Assembly: GCA_963752695.1 (NCBI GenBank)
Contig: CAVVZB010000001.1
Coordinates: 124,001-188,000, forward strand
Direction: 5' to 3'
DNA: 64,000 nucleotides
Source: Bog-113 sp963752695
GTDB taxonomy: Bacteria; Acidobacteriota; Terriglobia; Bryobacterales; Bryobacteraceae
Position numbers and translations under genes: made by a program. A model generated the notes under the pieces. That model made no database searches. It was not told the origin of the DNA and saw nothing but the letters and a program-made list of their open reading frames with translations. The stretch's first letter is position 1. Every line of letters begins with the position of its first letter. Positions 7,904 through 15,917 of the stretch are shown here, piece after piece.

Positions 7904-8557
7904 ATGCAACCTATAATGTCACACTGTAATTTGACAGGACTTATTCCAAGCGATCCGAACGTGGCCTTGCTGCTGTTGGCGTTCGGCATGATCGCGATTT
8001 ATGTTGAGTGCCTAGCGCCTGGTCTGATCTTTCCTGGCGTGATTGGGAGCGCGCTAGCGGTGATCGGCCTGGCTGGGTTGGGAACTCAGCCGCTGAACTC
8101 AATCGGTGTCACGCTTGGAGTCTCCGCTATTGCGTTGTTTGCGCTCGAAATCAAATTCGCTCCGCATGGGGCCCTGGGTCTGGCGGGAGCTGTCGCCCTG
8201 GTATTTGGCGCCGTCATGCTAGTGGATCGTTCGGCGACGGAGCAACGCATTTCGCTAGCGACGGCAGTTGGCATTGCAATTCCGCTAAGTGTGATTACGG
8301 CCTTTCTGGCAACGATCGGCGGGCTTGCGCGGCGGAACAAAGTGGTCACCGGGGCGGAAGGGATGCTCGGCGAGACAGCGGTCGCGCTTGACGACATCGC
8401 TCTGGAAGGCCGCGTTCTGGTTCGTGGAGAGAATTGGCAAGCCTACGCCGATCGGGCGATTGCCCGTGGCGCGAGCGTGCGAGTTCGCGGGATTCGCAAT
8501 TTGCTGTTGCATGTGGAACCGCTTGATGCTTCGGAAAAGGAAGGTGAACGGCGATGA
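7904..8557 (+). CDS. NfeD-family membrane protein (short form)
   Basis: A 217-residue protein with four to five hydrophobic helices: LLLLAFGMIAIYVECLAPGLIFPGV, VIGLAGLG, GVSAIALFALEIKFAPHG, AGAVALVFGAVMLV and a final LSVITAFLATIGG. A C-terminal NfeD OB-fold domain follows (GAEGMLGETAVALDDIALEGRVLVRGENWQAYAD). The N-terminal ClpP-like protease domain of long NfeD proteins is absent. ATG 7904 is chosen because AAAAGG precedes it; the frame is open up to 7823. The stop overlaps the slipin start by four bases (ATGA). NfeD and slipin partners are often encoded together and thought to act on membrane-domain organisation. Confidence 0.82.
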   Translation: MQPIMSHCNLTGLIPSDPNVALLLLAFGMIAIYVECLAPGLIFPGVIGSALAVIGLAGLGTQPLNSIGVTLGVSAIALFALEIKFAPHGALGLAGAVALVFGAVMLVDRSATEQRISLATAVGIAIPLSVITAFLATIGGLARRNKVVTGAEGMLGETAVALDDIALEGRVLVRGENWQAYADRAIARGASVRVRGIRNLLLHVEPLDASEKEGERR

Positions 8558-9336
8558 TTCTGTTGTTTGCGTTTGCAGTGATCGTATTTGTTCTGTATCT
8601 GTTGTCGTCGATCAAGATTTTGGCTGAGTATGAACGCGCGGTTATTTTCCGGTTGGGACGGTTGCTCGATCAGCCCAAGGGGCCGGGTGTCATCTTCGTT
8701 TTCGCGCCGCTGGATCGAATGGAGCGGGTGTCGCTGCGCATTGAGCCTTTTGAGGTTCCTCCGCAGGACGTCGTATCGCGAGACAACGTCACGGTGAAGG
8801 TGAATGCGGTGATCTACTTCCGCGTGGTGGAGCCACGGCTGGCCATTGTGGAGGTGAATAATTTCCGCTACGCCACGTCGCAATTGGCGCAGACCACGCT
8901 TCGCAGCGTGCTGGGCGAAGTCGAACTGGATGAGCTTTTGAGTAAGCGGGAGAAACTGAATAATCGATTGCAGGAGATCCTGGACCAGCACACGTCGTCA
9001 TGGGGAGTGAAGGTTACCATGGTGGAAGTCAAGCAGGTTGACCTTCCCGAGCAGATGATCCGGGCATTGGCGAAGCAGGCGGAAGCCGAGCGGGAGCGCC
9101 GCGCAAAAGTGATTCACGCCGAGGGTGAGTATTCAGCATCGGAGAAGTTAGGGATGGCTGCACAAGTATTGCAGCGTGAGCCGGCAGCTCTGCAATTGAG
9201 GTACTTGCAAACGCTGGTGGAGATTGGCGCGGAGAAAAATTCGACAATCATTTTCCCGTTTCCGCTGGACATGTTGACGGCGTTGAAAGGCGCGTTGGAG
9301 CAGATCGCAGTGCGTGACACGGGAGTGGCAAGGTAG
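8554..9336 (+). CDS. Slipin (SPFH/band 7, stomatin-like)
   Basis: A 260-residue stomatin-family protein. One N-terminal membrane helix (residues 1-20) is followed by the SPFH domain (about 22-190), with ILAEYERAVIFRLGRLL, GPGVIFVFAPLDRMERVSLR and VSRDNVTVKVNAVIYFRV. An alanine/glutamate-rich coiled coil (AKQAEAERERRAKVIHAEGE) comes next, then PFPLDML near the C-terminus. Such proteins oligomerise in the inner membrane and organise protein or lipid domains. The start overlaps the nfeD stop, and a SPOR-domain gene starts 3 bases after the stop. Confidence 0.9.
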   Translation: MILLFAFAVIVFVLYLLSSIKILAEYERAVIFRLGRLLDQPKGPGVIFVFAPLDRMERVSLRIEPFEVPPQDVVSRDNVTVKVNAVIYFRVVEPRLAIVEVNNFRYATSQLAQTTLRSVLGEVELDELLSKREKLNNRLQEILDQHTSSWGVKVTMVEVKQVDLPEQMIRALAKQAEAERERRAKVIHAEGEYSASEKLGMAAQVLQREPAALQLRYLQTLVEIGAEKNSTIIFPFPLDMLTALKGALEQIAVRDTGVAR

Positions 9337-9339
9337 CGG

Positions 9340-9927
9340 ATGGCGATAGATAACGAAGAACAGAAAGAGATTTTGCTTGGCAACAAACAGCTACTTAGCG
9401 TTTTCTTTATTGTGGTCGTGTTGCTGGGCGTGGCATTCACCATCGGGTACCTGATCGGAAAGAACACGGCGACGGTGCGGACGGCAGATAACTCGCACAC
9501 GGCAGCTGGACAAGCGGATGCCGCACAGGGGAACTCCCCATCGCCAGTTTCGACGGGATTGGCCGAGCCTCCGCCTGTGAACCCTGGGGAGACCTCCGTG
9601 TCTGAGGCACCTGAGCGCCGGACAGCTCCGCCCGCCGATTCCGCTACTCATCCAGCTAAGCCTTACGATAAGCCGGCCGCCCCCGTCCCAACAGAACAGC
9701 CCAATCCTGCTGGCGGTTCCTATCTGCAGGTGGCGGCGCTGAAGCGTCAAGATGCCGATAACATTGCGCGGGTCTTGCGGAGCCGTGGATATCCAACTGT
9801 GCTTGGCGAGAGTTCGAAAGAGGGGTTGTTCCGCGTTTTAGTGGGGCCTTTCAAGAATATGGGGGATCTGTCGGAATCCAAGCAGAAGCTGCGCGCGTCC
9901 GGAATGGAATCGATTATTGCGCGATGA
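9340..9927 (+). CDS. SPOR-domain inner-membrane protein
   Basis: A 195-residue protein with a short cytoplasmic N-terminus and one membrane helix (about 20-41, LLSVFFIVVVLLGVAFTIGYLIG). A Pro/Ala/Thr-rich periplasmic linker (about 45-125) leads to a C-terminal SPOR domain (SYLQVAALKRQDADNIARVL to GPFKNMGDLSESKQKL). SPOR domains bind denuded septal peptidoglycan, so a cell-division or envelope role is likely. The stop overlaps the lipA start by four bases. Confidence 0.85.
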   Translation: MAIDNEEQKEILLGNKQLLSVFFIVVVLLGVAFTIGYLIGKNTATVRTADNSHTAAGQADAAQGNSPSPVSTGLAEPPPVNPGETSVSEAPERRTAPPADSATHPAKPYDKPAAPVPTEQPNPAGGSYLQVAALKRQDADNIARVLRSRGYPTVLGESSKEGLFRVLVGPFKNMGDLSESKQKLRASGMESIIAR

Positions 9928-10844
9928 CCGAAGCACTTCTGCAGATCCAGCCACCAGCTCAGCGTTTGCCCGAATGGGCGCGGAAGAGCGCCACGCATTT
10001 CGAATCGCTGCATGATCTCAAGCGGGGATTGCGCGAAAAGAATTTGCATACCGTTTGCGAGTCGGCTCGCTGCCCGAATATCCACGAGTGTTTCCATCGT
10101 GGCGCGGCAACCTTCATGATCATGGGGAATCTGTGCACGCGGGGGTGCGGGTTCTGTTCGGTGCCGAAGGGAAACCCGCGCAAAGTCGATATGACGCTCG
10201 ACATCGGTGAGCCGTTGAATGTGGCGCGCATGGCCGCGGAGATGCGGCTTCAATATGTTGTGATTACGAGCGTGAATCGCGACGATCTTGAAGATGGCGG
10301 ATCGCGGCACTTCGCCGAGACCGTGCGCGAGGTTCGTAAGGTGTTGCCCATAGCGCGGGTGGAAGTCTTAACTCCCGACTTTTGCGGCAATCAGGATGCG
10401 ATCGCGCGCGTGCTGGACGCTGGACCGCATGTCTTCAATCACAATATGGAGACCGTGCCGCGGCTCTATCGGAAAGTGCGTCCACAGGCCGATTACCGGC
10501 AGTCGCTTGACGTACTTCAGTTCGCGCGCGCTTACAGTCCGGAAGTCCTGACGAAATCAGGATTCATGGTGGGGTTGGGGGAAACGGAGCCGGAAGTTCA
10601 CCAGTTGCTGCGCGACTTGCACGCCGCCGGTGCGGATGTAGCCACCATCGGGCAGTATCTTCGACCCACGCGCCGGAATCTGCAAGTGGCGCGTTATGTG
10701 ACTCCGGCGGAGTTCGACCAATACCGTGACTTCGGCGAGCAGATCGGATTCCGGAAAGTGTTCAGCGGCCCGCTGGTGCGCTCGTCCTACATGGCGGATC
10801 TGGTAAGCGAACAGGCGCGGACGGTCTCCGAAGCCGTCGCGTGA
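9924..10844 (+). CDS. lipA: Lipoyl synthase
   Basis: A 306-residue radical-SAM enzyme that inserts two sulfurs into protein-bound octanoate to form lipoate for pyruvate and 2-oxoglutarate dehydrogenases. The auxiliary 4Fe-4S cluster ligands are Cys45, Cys50 and Cys56 (CESARCPNIHEC). The radical-SAM cluster ligands are Cys71, Cys75 and Cys78 (CTRGCGFC). The C-terminal PLVRSSYMAD supplies the conserved serine that ligates the auxiliary cluster. Length is normal. Start and stop overlap their neighbours (ATGA at the start, GTGA at the stop), indicating translational coupling. No lipB lies next to it. Confidence 0.97.
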   Translation: MTEALLQIQPPAQRLPEWARKSATHFESLHDLKRGLREKNLHTVCESARCPNIHECFHRGAATFMIMGNLCTRGCGFCSVPKGNPRKVDMTLDIGEPLNVARMAAEMRLQYVVITSVNRDDLEDGGSRHFAETVREVRKVLPIARVEVLTPDFCGNQDAIARVLDAGPHVFNHNMETVPRLYRKVRPQADYRQSLDVLQFARAYSPEVLTKSGFMVGLGETEPEVHQLLRDLHAAGADVATIGQYLRPTRRNLQVARYVTPAEFDQYRDFGEQIGFRKVFSGPLVRSSYMADLVSEQARTVSEAVA

Positions 10845-12346
10845 ACTGGGCACTTGCATCGCTTTCGGCAGTACTGTTAACGGTAGTCTTCCCTGGGTAC
10901 GACCTGGTTTGGTTCGCGCCGGTCGCGCTTGCGCCACTCATGATCGCGGCTTCGCGTGAGCAGCGGACCTGGCATCGGTTTGCGCTCGGATACTGGTGCG
11001 GGCTGATCTACTGGTTCGGGACCTGTAACTGGATTCGTTGGACTATCGAAACGCATGGCGGCATGAGCGGCATGACGGCTGGATTCGTGTTTGCGCTATT
11101 CTGCCTGGCGAAGTCCCTGCAGGCCGGTGCGTTTGCAGTGCTTGCGGGTTGGACGATGCGGTCGCGATTGGCTGTGCCTGCGACGGCGGCTTTGTGGGTG
11201 GCGGTCGAGTACACGCACGCGCCTCTCGGATTTGCGTGGCTGCAATTGGGTAACGCCGTAATCGACATGGAGTTGCCGATGCGCTTGGCGCCACTAGCCG
11301 GTGTTTGGGGTGTGTCTTTTGTTCTGGCGCTTGCGAGCGCGGAAATTGCCAATTTATTCACCAAGCGGCGGGGCGTCCCAGGGTTCGCGGTTCTTGCCTG
11401 GGCTTTGCTTTTTGTGTTGCCTCGGGCACCAGGTGAAACGCCCACGACAGAGCGCGCTGGAGTGGTGCAGCCTAACATCGACGAGGAAGCAACGTGGACG
11501 CCGCAATCGTTCGCGACGCTTCTGCGGCGGATGCGCGAGTTGTCGGCTCTCTCTTTGCAACCGGGCCAGCAACTGGTTTGGCCAGAGGCCCCCGCGCCCT
11601 TTTACGATAACGATCCGTCGTTCATGAGCTATCTGCAGCAGATTGCGCGCGATCGAAAGGTGTATTTGTTGGCGGGTCTGGTGGCGCATTCTCCGGAGGG
11701 CGCGAACCTGAATTCGGCGCTTACCATCGCTCCGGATGGAGAGACGGTAACGCGCTACGACAAGATCAATCTGGTTCCGTTCGGGGAGTTCGTTCCTTGG
11801 CCGCTGGGGCCGATTGCGTTTCAGATCTCGAATGAGGCCGGTGGATTTCAGCCGGGTACGCGGCAGGTGGTGACGATGGCCGGGAAGCACGCGCAAGCAA
11901 CGTTCATCTGTTATGAATCGGTGTTCCCGAATTTCATCCGAAGGTTCGTTAAGAGCGGCGCGCAGGTGTTGTTCAACCCATCGAACGATGGCTGGTTCGG
12001 TAAGACCGCGGCGCGGTATCAACACTTGGAGATCGTGCGCATGCGGGCGGCCGAGAATCGCCGCTGGATTTTGCGGGCCACCAATGATGGGATCACGGCG
12101 GCAATCGATCCGGCGGGGCGAGTGAGACAAAAGCTCCCGCTCTATCAGGAAGCCGCGGCGGTGATGGGTTTCAACTATGAAAGCCAGCTCACGATTTATA
12201 CGAGATTCGGGGACTGGTTTTTGCTGGTGTGCGTGGCCCTGGCTGGCGCGGGCATTCACAGCGGAACGTCGACGTGGGTGAGAATCTCTTCCAGAATGCG
12301 GTCCCCGGCTTCCGCACGGCGGGAACCGAGCGCGCTGCGGGGTTGA
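10841..12346 (+). CDS. lnt: Apolipoprotein N-acyltransferase
   Basis: A 501-residue inner-membrane enzyme that adds the third acyl chain to lipoproteins. About six helices fill residues 1-195. The periplasmic nitrilase-like domain carries the catalytic triad Glu249 (VWPEAPAPF), Lys308 (RYDKINLVPFGEFVP) and Cys357 (FICYESVFPN). It starts with GTG overlapping the lipA stop. The expected protein end (YTRFGDWFLLVCVALAGAG) is followed by about 27 basic residues that lie antisense to the end of the MoxR gene. This tail is probably non-conserved read-through. Confidence 0.95.
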   Translation: MNWALASLSAVLLTVVFPGYDLVWFAPVALAPLMIAASREQRTWHRFALGYWCGLIYWFGTCNWIRWTIETHGGMSGMTAGFVFALFCLAKSLQAGAFAVLAGWTMRSRLAVPATAALWVAVEYTHAPLGFAWLQLGNAVIDMELPMRLAPLAGVWGVSFVLALASAEIANLFTKRRGVPGFAVLAWALLFVLPRAPGETPTTERAGVVQPNIDEEATWTPQSFATLLRRMRELSALSLQPGQQLVWPEAPAPFYDNDPSFMSYLQQIARDRKVYLLAGLVAHSPEGANLNSALTIAPDGETVTRYDKINLVPFGEFVPWPLGPIAFQISNEAGGFQPGTRQVVTMAGKHAQATFICYESVFPNFIRRFVKSGAQVLFNPSNDGWFGKTAARYQHLEIVRMRAAENRRWILRATNDGITAAIDPAGRVRQKLPLYQEAAAVMGFNYESQLTIYTRFGDWFLLVCVALAGAGIHSGTSTWVRISSRMRSPASARREPSALRG

Positions 12347-13206
12347 ACAACTACGCGATGCCCGAATACCGGCACGACTAAGCGTTTCACATCATCCGGG
12401 ACAACATAAGAGCGGCCATGCAGCAGAGCGCGTGCTTGCGCGGCGCGAAACAAGGCCTGCGAGCCACGAGGGCTGACGCCCAGGATCAGGGCTTCATGGG
12501 TTCGGGTGCGGTCTACGATAGTGAGCAGATAATCGAGAATCGATTCATCGCAGCGAACCTGTTGAACTTCCTGTTGGAGCGCGACGATTTCGGCGCCGGT
12601 GCAAACCTTGTGGACGGAATTCTGCGCGTTGGGAAAGCGAATGATGTCGCGTTCGGCGGCGGTGTCCGGGTAACCGATGCGCAAACGAAATAGGAAACGG
12701 TCCAACTGCGATTCGGGCAGCGGATAAGCGCCGTGATGCTCGGAGGGATTCTGCGTGGCAACCACGAAGAATGGTGCAGGCAATGGGAGCGACTTTCCAT
12801 CAATGGTGACCTGGCCTTCGTTCATGCACTCAAGCAATGCCGATTGCGTTTTGGGCGTGGTGCGGTTAATCTCGTCGGCAAGCAGGATGTTGGTGAAAAC
12901 GGGGCCCGGCTTGAATTCGAAAGCTTCGGTGTGTGCGTTGTAGATGGTGACGCCGAGAACGTCGCTGGGAAGCAGGTCGCTCGTAAACTGGATGCGATGA
13001 AATTGGCAATCGATTGCGCGGGCGATGGCGTGGGCCAGCGTGGTTTTACCAACGCCCGGCACATCTTCGATCAGCAGGTGCCCGCCAGCAAGGAGGCACA
13101 CAATGGAGAGGCGGATGACATCGGGTTTACCGCGGACCGCCGAGCCCAAGGCCGTCTCAAGAGCAACGACAACGGGCGGCGCGCTCAACAGGGTCTCCCG
13201 CTGCAT
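12256..13206 (-). CDS. MoxR-family AAA ATPase
   Basis: A 316-residue AAA+ ATPase. Walker A is GVGKTT (residues 51-56, in LLIEDVPGVGKTTLAHAIA). Walker B is NILLADEINR, and sensor 1 is FFVVATQNPSE. The C-terminal lid domain (VSPRGSQALFRAAQARALLHGR) is typical. MoxR proteins act as chaperones for protein complex maturation or metal insertion, usually beside DUF58/VWA genes; none are next to this copy. The last 91 bases overlap the end of lnt on the other strand. It lies downstream of the M13 peptidase on the same strand. Confidence 0.9.
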   Translation of the reverse strand: MQRETLLSAPPVVVALETALGSAVRGKPDVIRLSIVCLLAGGHLLIEDVPGVGKTTLAHAIARAIDCQFHRIQFTSDLLPSDVLGVTIYNAHTEAFEFKPGPVFTNILLADEINRTTPKTQSALLECMNEGQVTIDGKSLPLPAPFFVVATQNPSEHHGAYPLPESQLDRFLFRLRIGYPDTAAERDIIRFPNAQNSVHKVCTGAEIVALQQEVQQVRCDESILDYLLTIVDRTRTHEALILGVSPRGSQALFRAAQARALLHGRSYVVPDDVKRLVVPVFGHRVVVQPRSALGSRRAEAGDRILEEILTHVDVPL

Positions 13207-13254
13207 CAGATTTCAGGATACGACGGAACGCGCCGGAGTTGGCCTCTGCAACCT

Positions 13255-15276
13255 CTACCAGACGCGGCAGGCTTGCTTGGAAACCATGGGATCGGTGGCC
13301 TTGCAGCTGAACGCCGATTGGAACTCGGAGAGGTTCTGCACGGTCCCGTTCACGCGGAATTGACCAGGTGAGTGAGGATCGGTGATCGCGCGGGCGCGGG
13401 AGCTTTCATCCGTGGCGTTTTCACACCAGACTTGCGCGAAGCCGAGAAAAAAGAGCTGCTCCTGGGTATAGCCGTCGAGCTTGGGAAGAATCTTGCCGGC
13501 GAGGTGATCCATCAGCGCCATGTATGCGAGATGAATACCGCCGTTGTCAGCCGCGTTCTCGCCGAGAGTTAGTTTCCCGTTTAGACTCACGCCATCCACT
13601 GGGCTGAAGCCTCCATATTCTGACACGACGCATTCGGCCCGCTGGGTGAAGTTCTTGGCGTCCTCCGGCGTCCACCAATCGCGCAGGTTGCCGGCCCCGT
13701 CATAGCGGCGGCCCTGATCGTCGAAGCCATGAGTCAACTCGTGGCCCACGACCACGCCAATGGCGCCATAGTTCACTGCGTCATCCGCCTTGGCATTGTA
13801 GAACGGCGGTTGCAAGATGCCCGCGGGAAAATTGATATTGTTCTGCGCCGGACTGTAGTACGCGTTCACGGTGGGCGGCGTCATGCCCCACTCATTTTTA
13901 TCGACGGGCTTGCCGATCTTATTCAAGTTGCGATGCAGTTCGAATTGATAGGCGCGCTCGCGGTCGCCCAGATAGTCGTCGCGAGTAATAACCACCGAAG
14001 AGTAATCGCGCCACTTCTCGGGGTAGCCGATCTTATTGGCGACTTCGGTCAACTTGGCAAGGGCTTCTTTCTTGGTGGCATCCGTCATCCACGCTGCCGT
14101 GTTGACGTCTTGCTCCATCGACTTTTCAATCTCATGCACCATCTGCAGCGCGCGAGCCTTGGATGGACCGCTGAAGGCGACTTCGACAAATTTCTGGCCC
14201 AGCGCTTCGCCCAGGCCGCCATCCACGGCGGCTTCGCACCGCTTCCAACGCGGCTGCAACTGCTTGACTCCAATCAGAGTTTTCTCGTAGAAGTCGAAAT
14301 TCTCACTGACGAAGGCGGCGGTTAGGGCAGGGGCGGCCGCGTGAAGGATGTGCCAGTCGAGGTAGGTTTGAAAATCGGCGATGCTGGTATTCGCGATTAC
14401 GTCGGCCAGCCCCTTTAAGAAGTCGGGTTGGGACACGTTAATCTTATCGACCGGCGGAGTCTTGAAATCGGCGATGTAGGTCTTCCAATCGAAATCGGGA
14501 GTGAGGCTGGGCAGGTTGCCCACGGTCATCGGGTGAAAAGTGTTGTCTGGATTCCGCATCGCCACGCGATCCATCGACATTTTGGCCAGCGTTGTTTCCA
14601 GATTCAGCACTACGGCGGCGCGCGCGGCGGAATCCCACGTAGCGTTCGTGGCCTTGGCAAGCAGATCGAACATGTTGGCGATGTGTTGCTGATACTGCTT
14701 GCGGATTTGGACGGAACGCGCATCGGTTTTGAGGTAGTAATCACGATCAGGCAGGCCCAGGCCGCCCTGGTAGAAACCGGCAATGTTGACGCTGGCGTGC
14801 TTCGGGTCGGGTTGCGCGCTGAAACGGACGATACCCGGGACTCCACTGTTCTGCAATTCCACCAGTACACGCGCGAGTTGCTCTTTGCTTGCGAGAGCGG
14901 CCACTGCGGCAAGCTGCGATTGAATGGGTTGCACGCCTTTGCGCTCAATCTCGGCTTCGTTCATGCAGGCGGCATAAAAATCGCCGATTTTCTGGTCGAT
15001 CGCGGTGCGATTTGGAGATGGCTGCGCGGCTTTTTCAAGAATGTCGCGGGCGATTTTCTGGTTGCGGTCGTTTAACTCGTTGAAGCGACCCCATCGCGCC
15101 TGATCGGAAGGGATCGGGTGCCGGTTTCGCCAAGATCCGCAAGCATATTGATAGAAATTCGTGCAAGGACTTACCGAGGTGTCCATGGAATCGAGTTCAA
15201 TGCCGGACTTCGAAGGCGCCTGGGCAAGCAGAGCAAGAGAAGCGAAAATCGCTGCGAGAACGAGACGTGGAAGCAT
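13255..15276 (-). CDS. M13-family zinc metalloendopeptidase (neprilysin/PepO-like)
   Basis: A 673-residue secreted metallopeptidase. The signal peptide is residues 1 to about 18 (LPRLVLAAIFASLALLAQA). The M13 N-terminal domain starts MDTSVSPCTNFYQYACGSW. The zinc site is HELTH at residues 512-516, with Glu573 in the later TLGENAADNGG. NAYYSPAQNNINFPAGIL is the substrate-strand motif. CENATDE and the final CKATDPM...CRVW are conserved end features. It is full length. In this phylum several copies per genome are usual and probably digest peptides outside the cell. Confidence 0.95.
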   Translation of the reverse strand: MLPRLVLAAIFASLALLAQAPSKSGIELDSMDTSVSPCTNFYQYACGSWRNRHPIPSDQARWGRFNELNDRNQKIARDILEKAAQPSPNRTAIDQKIGDFYAACMNEAEIERKGVQPIQSQLAAVAALASKEQLARVLVELQNSGVPGIVRFSAQPDPKHASVNIAGFYQGGLGLPDRDYYLKTDARSVQIRKQYQQHIANMFDLLAKATNATWDSAARAAVVLNLETTLAKMSMDRVAMRNPDNTFHPMTVGNLPSLTPDFDWKTYIADFKTPPVDKINVSQPDFLKGLADVIANTSIADFQTYLDWHILHAAAPALTAAFVSENFDFYEKTLIGVKQLQPRWKRCEAAVDGGLGEALGQKFVEVAFSGPSKARALQMVHEIEKSMEQDVNTAAWMTDATKKEALAKLTEVANKIGYPEKWRDYSSVVITRDDYLGDRERAYQFELHRNLNKIGKPVDKNEWGMTPPTVNAYYSPAQNNINFPAGILQPPFYNAKADDAVNYGAIGVVVGHELTHGFDDQGRRYDGAGNLRDWWTPEDAKNFTQRAECVVSEYGGFSPVDGVSLNGKLTLGENAADNGGIHLAYMALMDHLAGKILPKLDGYTQEQLFFLGFAQVWCENATDESSRARAITDPHSPGQFRVNGTVQNLSEFQSAFSCKATDPMVSKQACRVW

Positions 15277-15310
15277 TTGGGATTATTATGACGAATCCCG
15301 GTGCACCTTT

Positions 15311-15796
15311 CTACTTCTTGGGCCTAGTCAGTTTGTATGCTTCGCGGACTGCCTGCAACTGCTTGGCGTGACTTTCGGCGTGGTTCGCGTAGAGTTCGAC
15401 AATCTGAAGCAATGTCATGGGCCCGCGCTGCGAGTGCGTGCCAACCCGTGCGAATGCATCAGGCGGCAGGTCTTTGAGCAGTTCGTAATTGTCAGCGCGA
15501 ATCCGGCGAAAATGATCGAGCGAACTGGCGGGCTTCCGCGTACTGTAATCGAGCTTTGCAGCCCAAGCGGCTTCATCGTAGTTCTGCAACGCCGGATTGT
15601 CTTCCGCAATCACGCTGCGGAGGCGATAGGCGCCGACCATTTCAGAATCGGCCAGATGGCGGGCAATCTGACGAATACTCCACTTTCCCGGGGCTGAGAT
15701 GAAATCCACCTCTTCGCCGAATACGCCGGTCATCATCACCGCGATCACTTCGGGAGCGCGTCGAAACCGCTCCAGCAGATTAGCGTGGTCACTCAT
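15311..15796 (-). CDS. DinB-like four-helix protein
   Basis: A 161-residue protein of the DinB/YfiT-like superfamily: a metal-binding four-helix bundle. The putative metal ligands are His in IRQIARHLADSEM and the pair in ELYANHAESHAKQL. GKWSIRQIARHL is the usual family landmark. ATG 15796 follows GAGGAAC. The frame is open up to 15931, but that extension is basic, unlike the family, and lies in the promoter region of the divergent gene. Some relatives are thiol-S-transferases, but the activity of this one is unknown. Confidence 0.8.
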   Translation of the reverse strand: MSDHANLLERFRRAPEVIAVMMTGVFGEEVDFISAPGKWSIRQIARHLADSEMVGAYRLRSVIAEDNPALQNYDEAAWAAKLDYSTRKPASSLDHFRRIRADNYELLKDLPPDAFARVGTHSQRGPMTLLQIVELYANHAESHAKQLQAVREAYKLTRPKK

Positions 15797-15917
15797 CAAA
15801 AGTTCCTCACTCGTAGCGATCGTGCGTTTCCAAAGGCTAGGCTCTTGGCTCTTTAAGCACGGTACGAAGCACCAGTATACGGCGATGCGCGCAGCACGGA
15901 ACTCCTGGAGATTTAGA

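Noticed and set aside
13729..15075. Long plus-strand open frames inside the M13 peptidase gene
   Set aside because: They are antisense shadows; the minus-strand product has all M13 motifs at full length.
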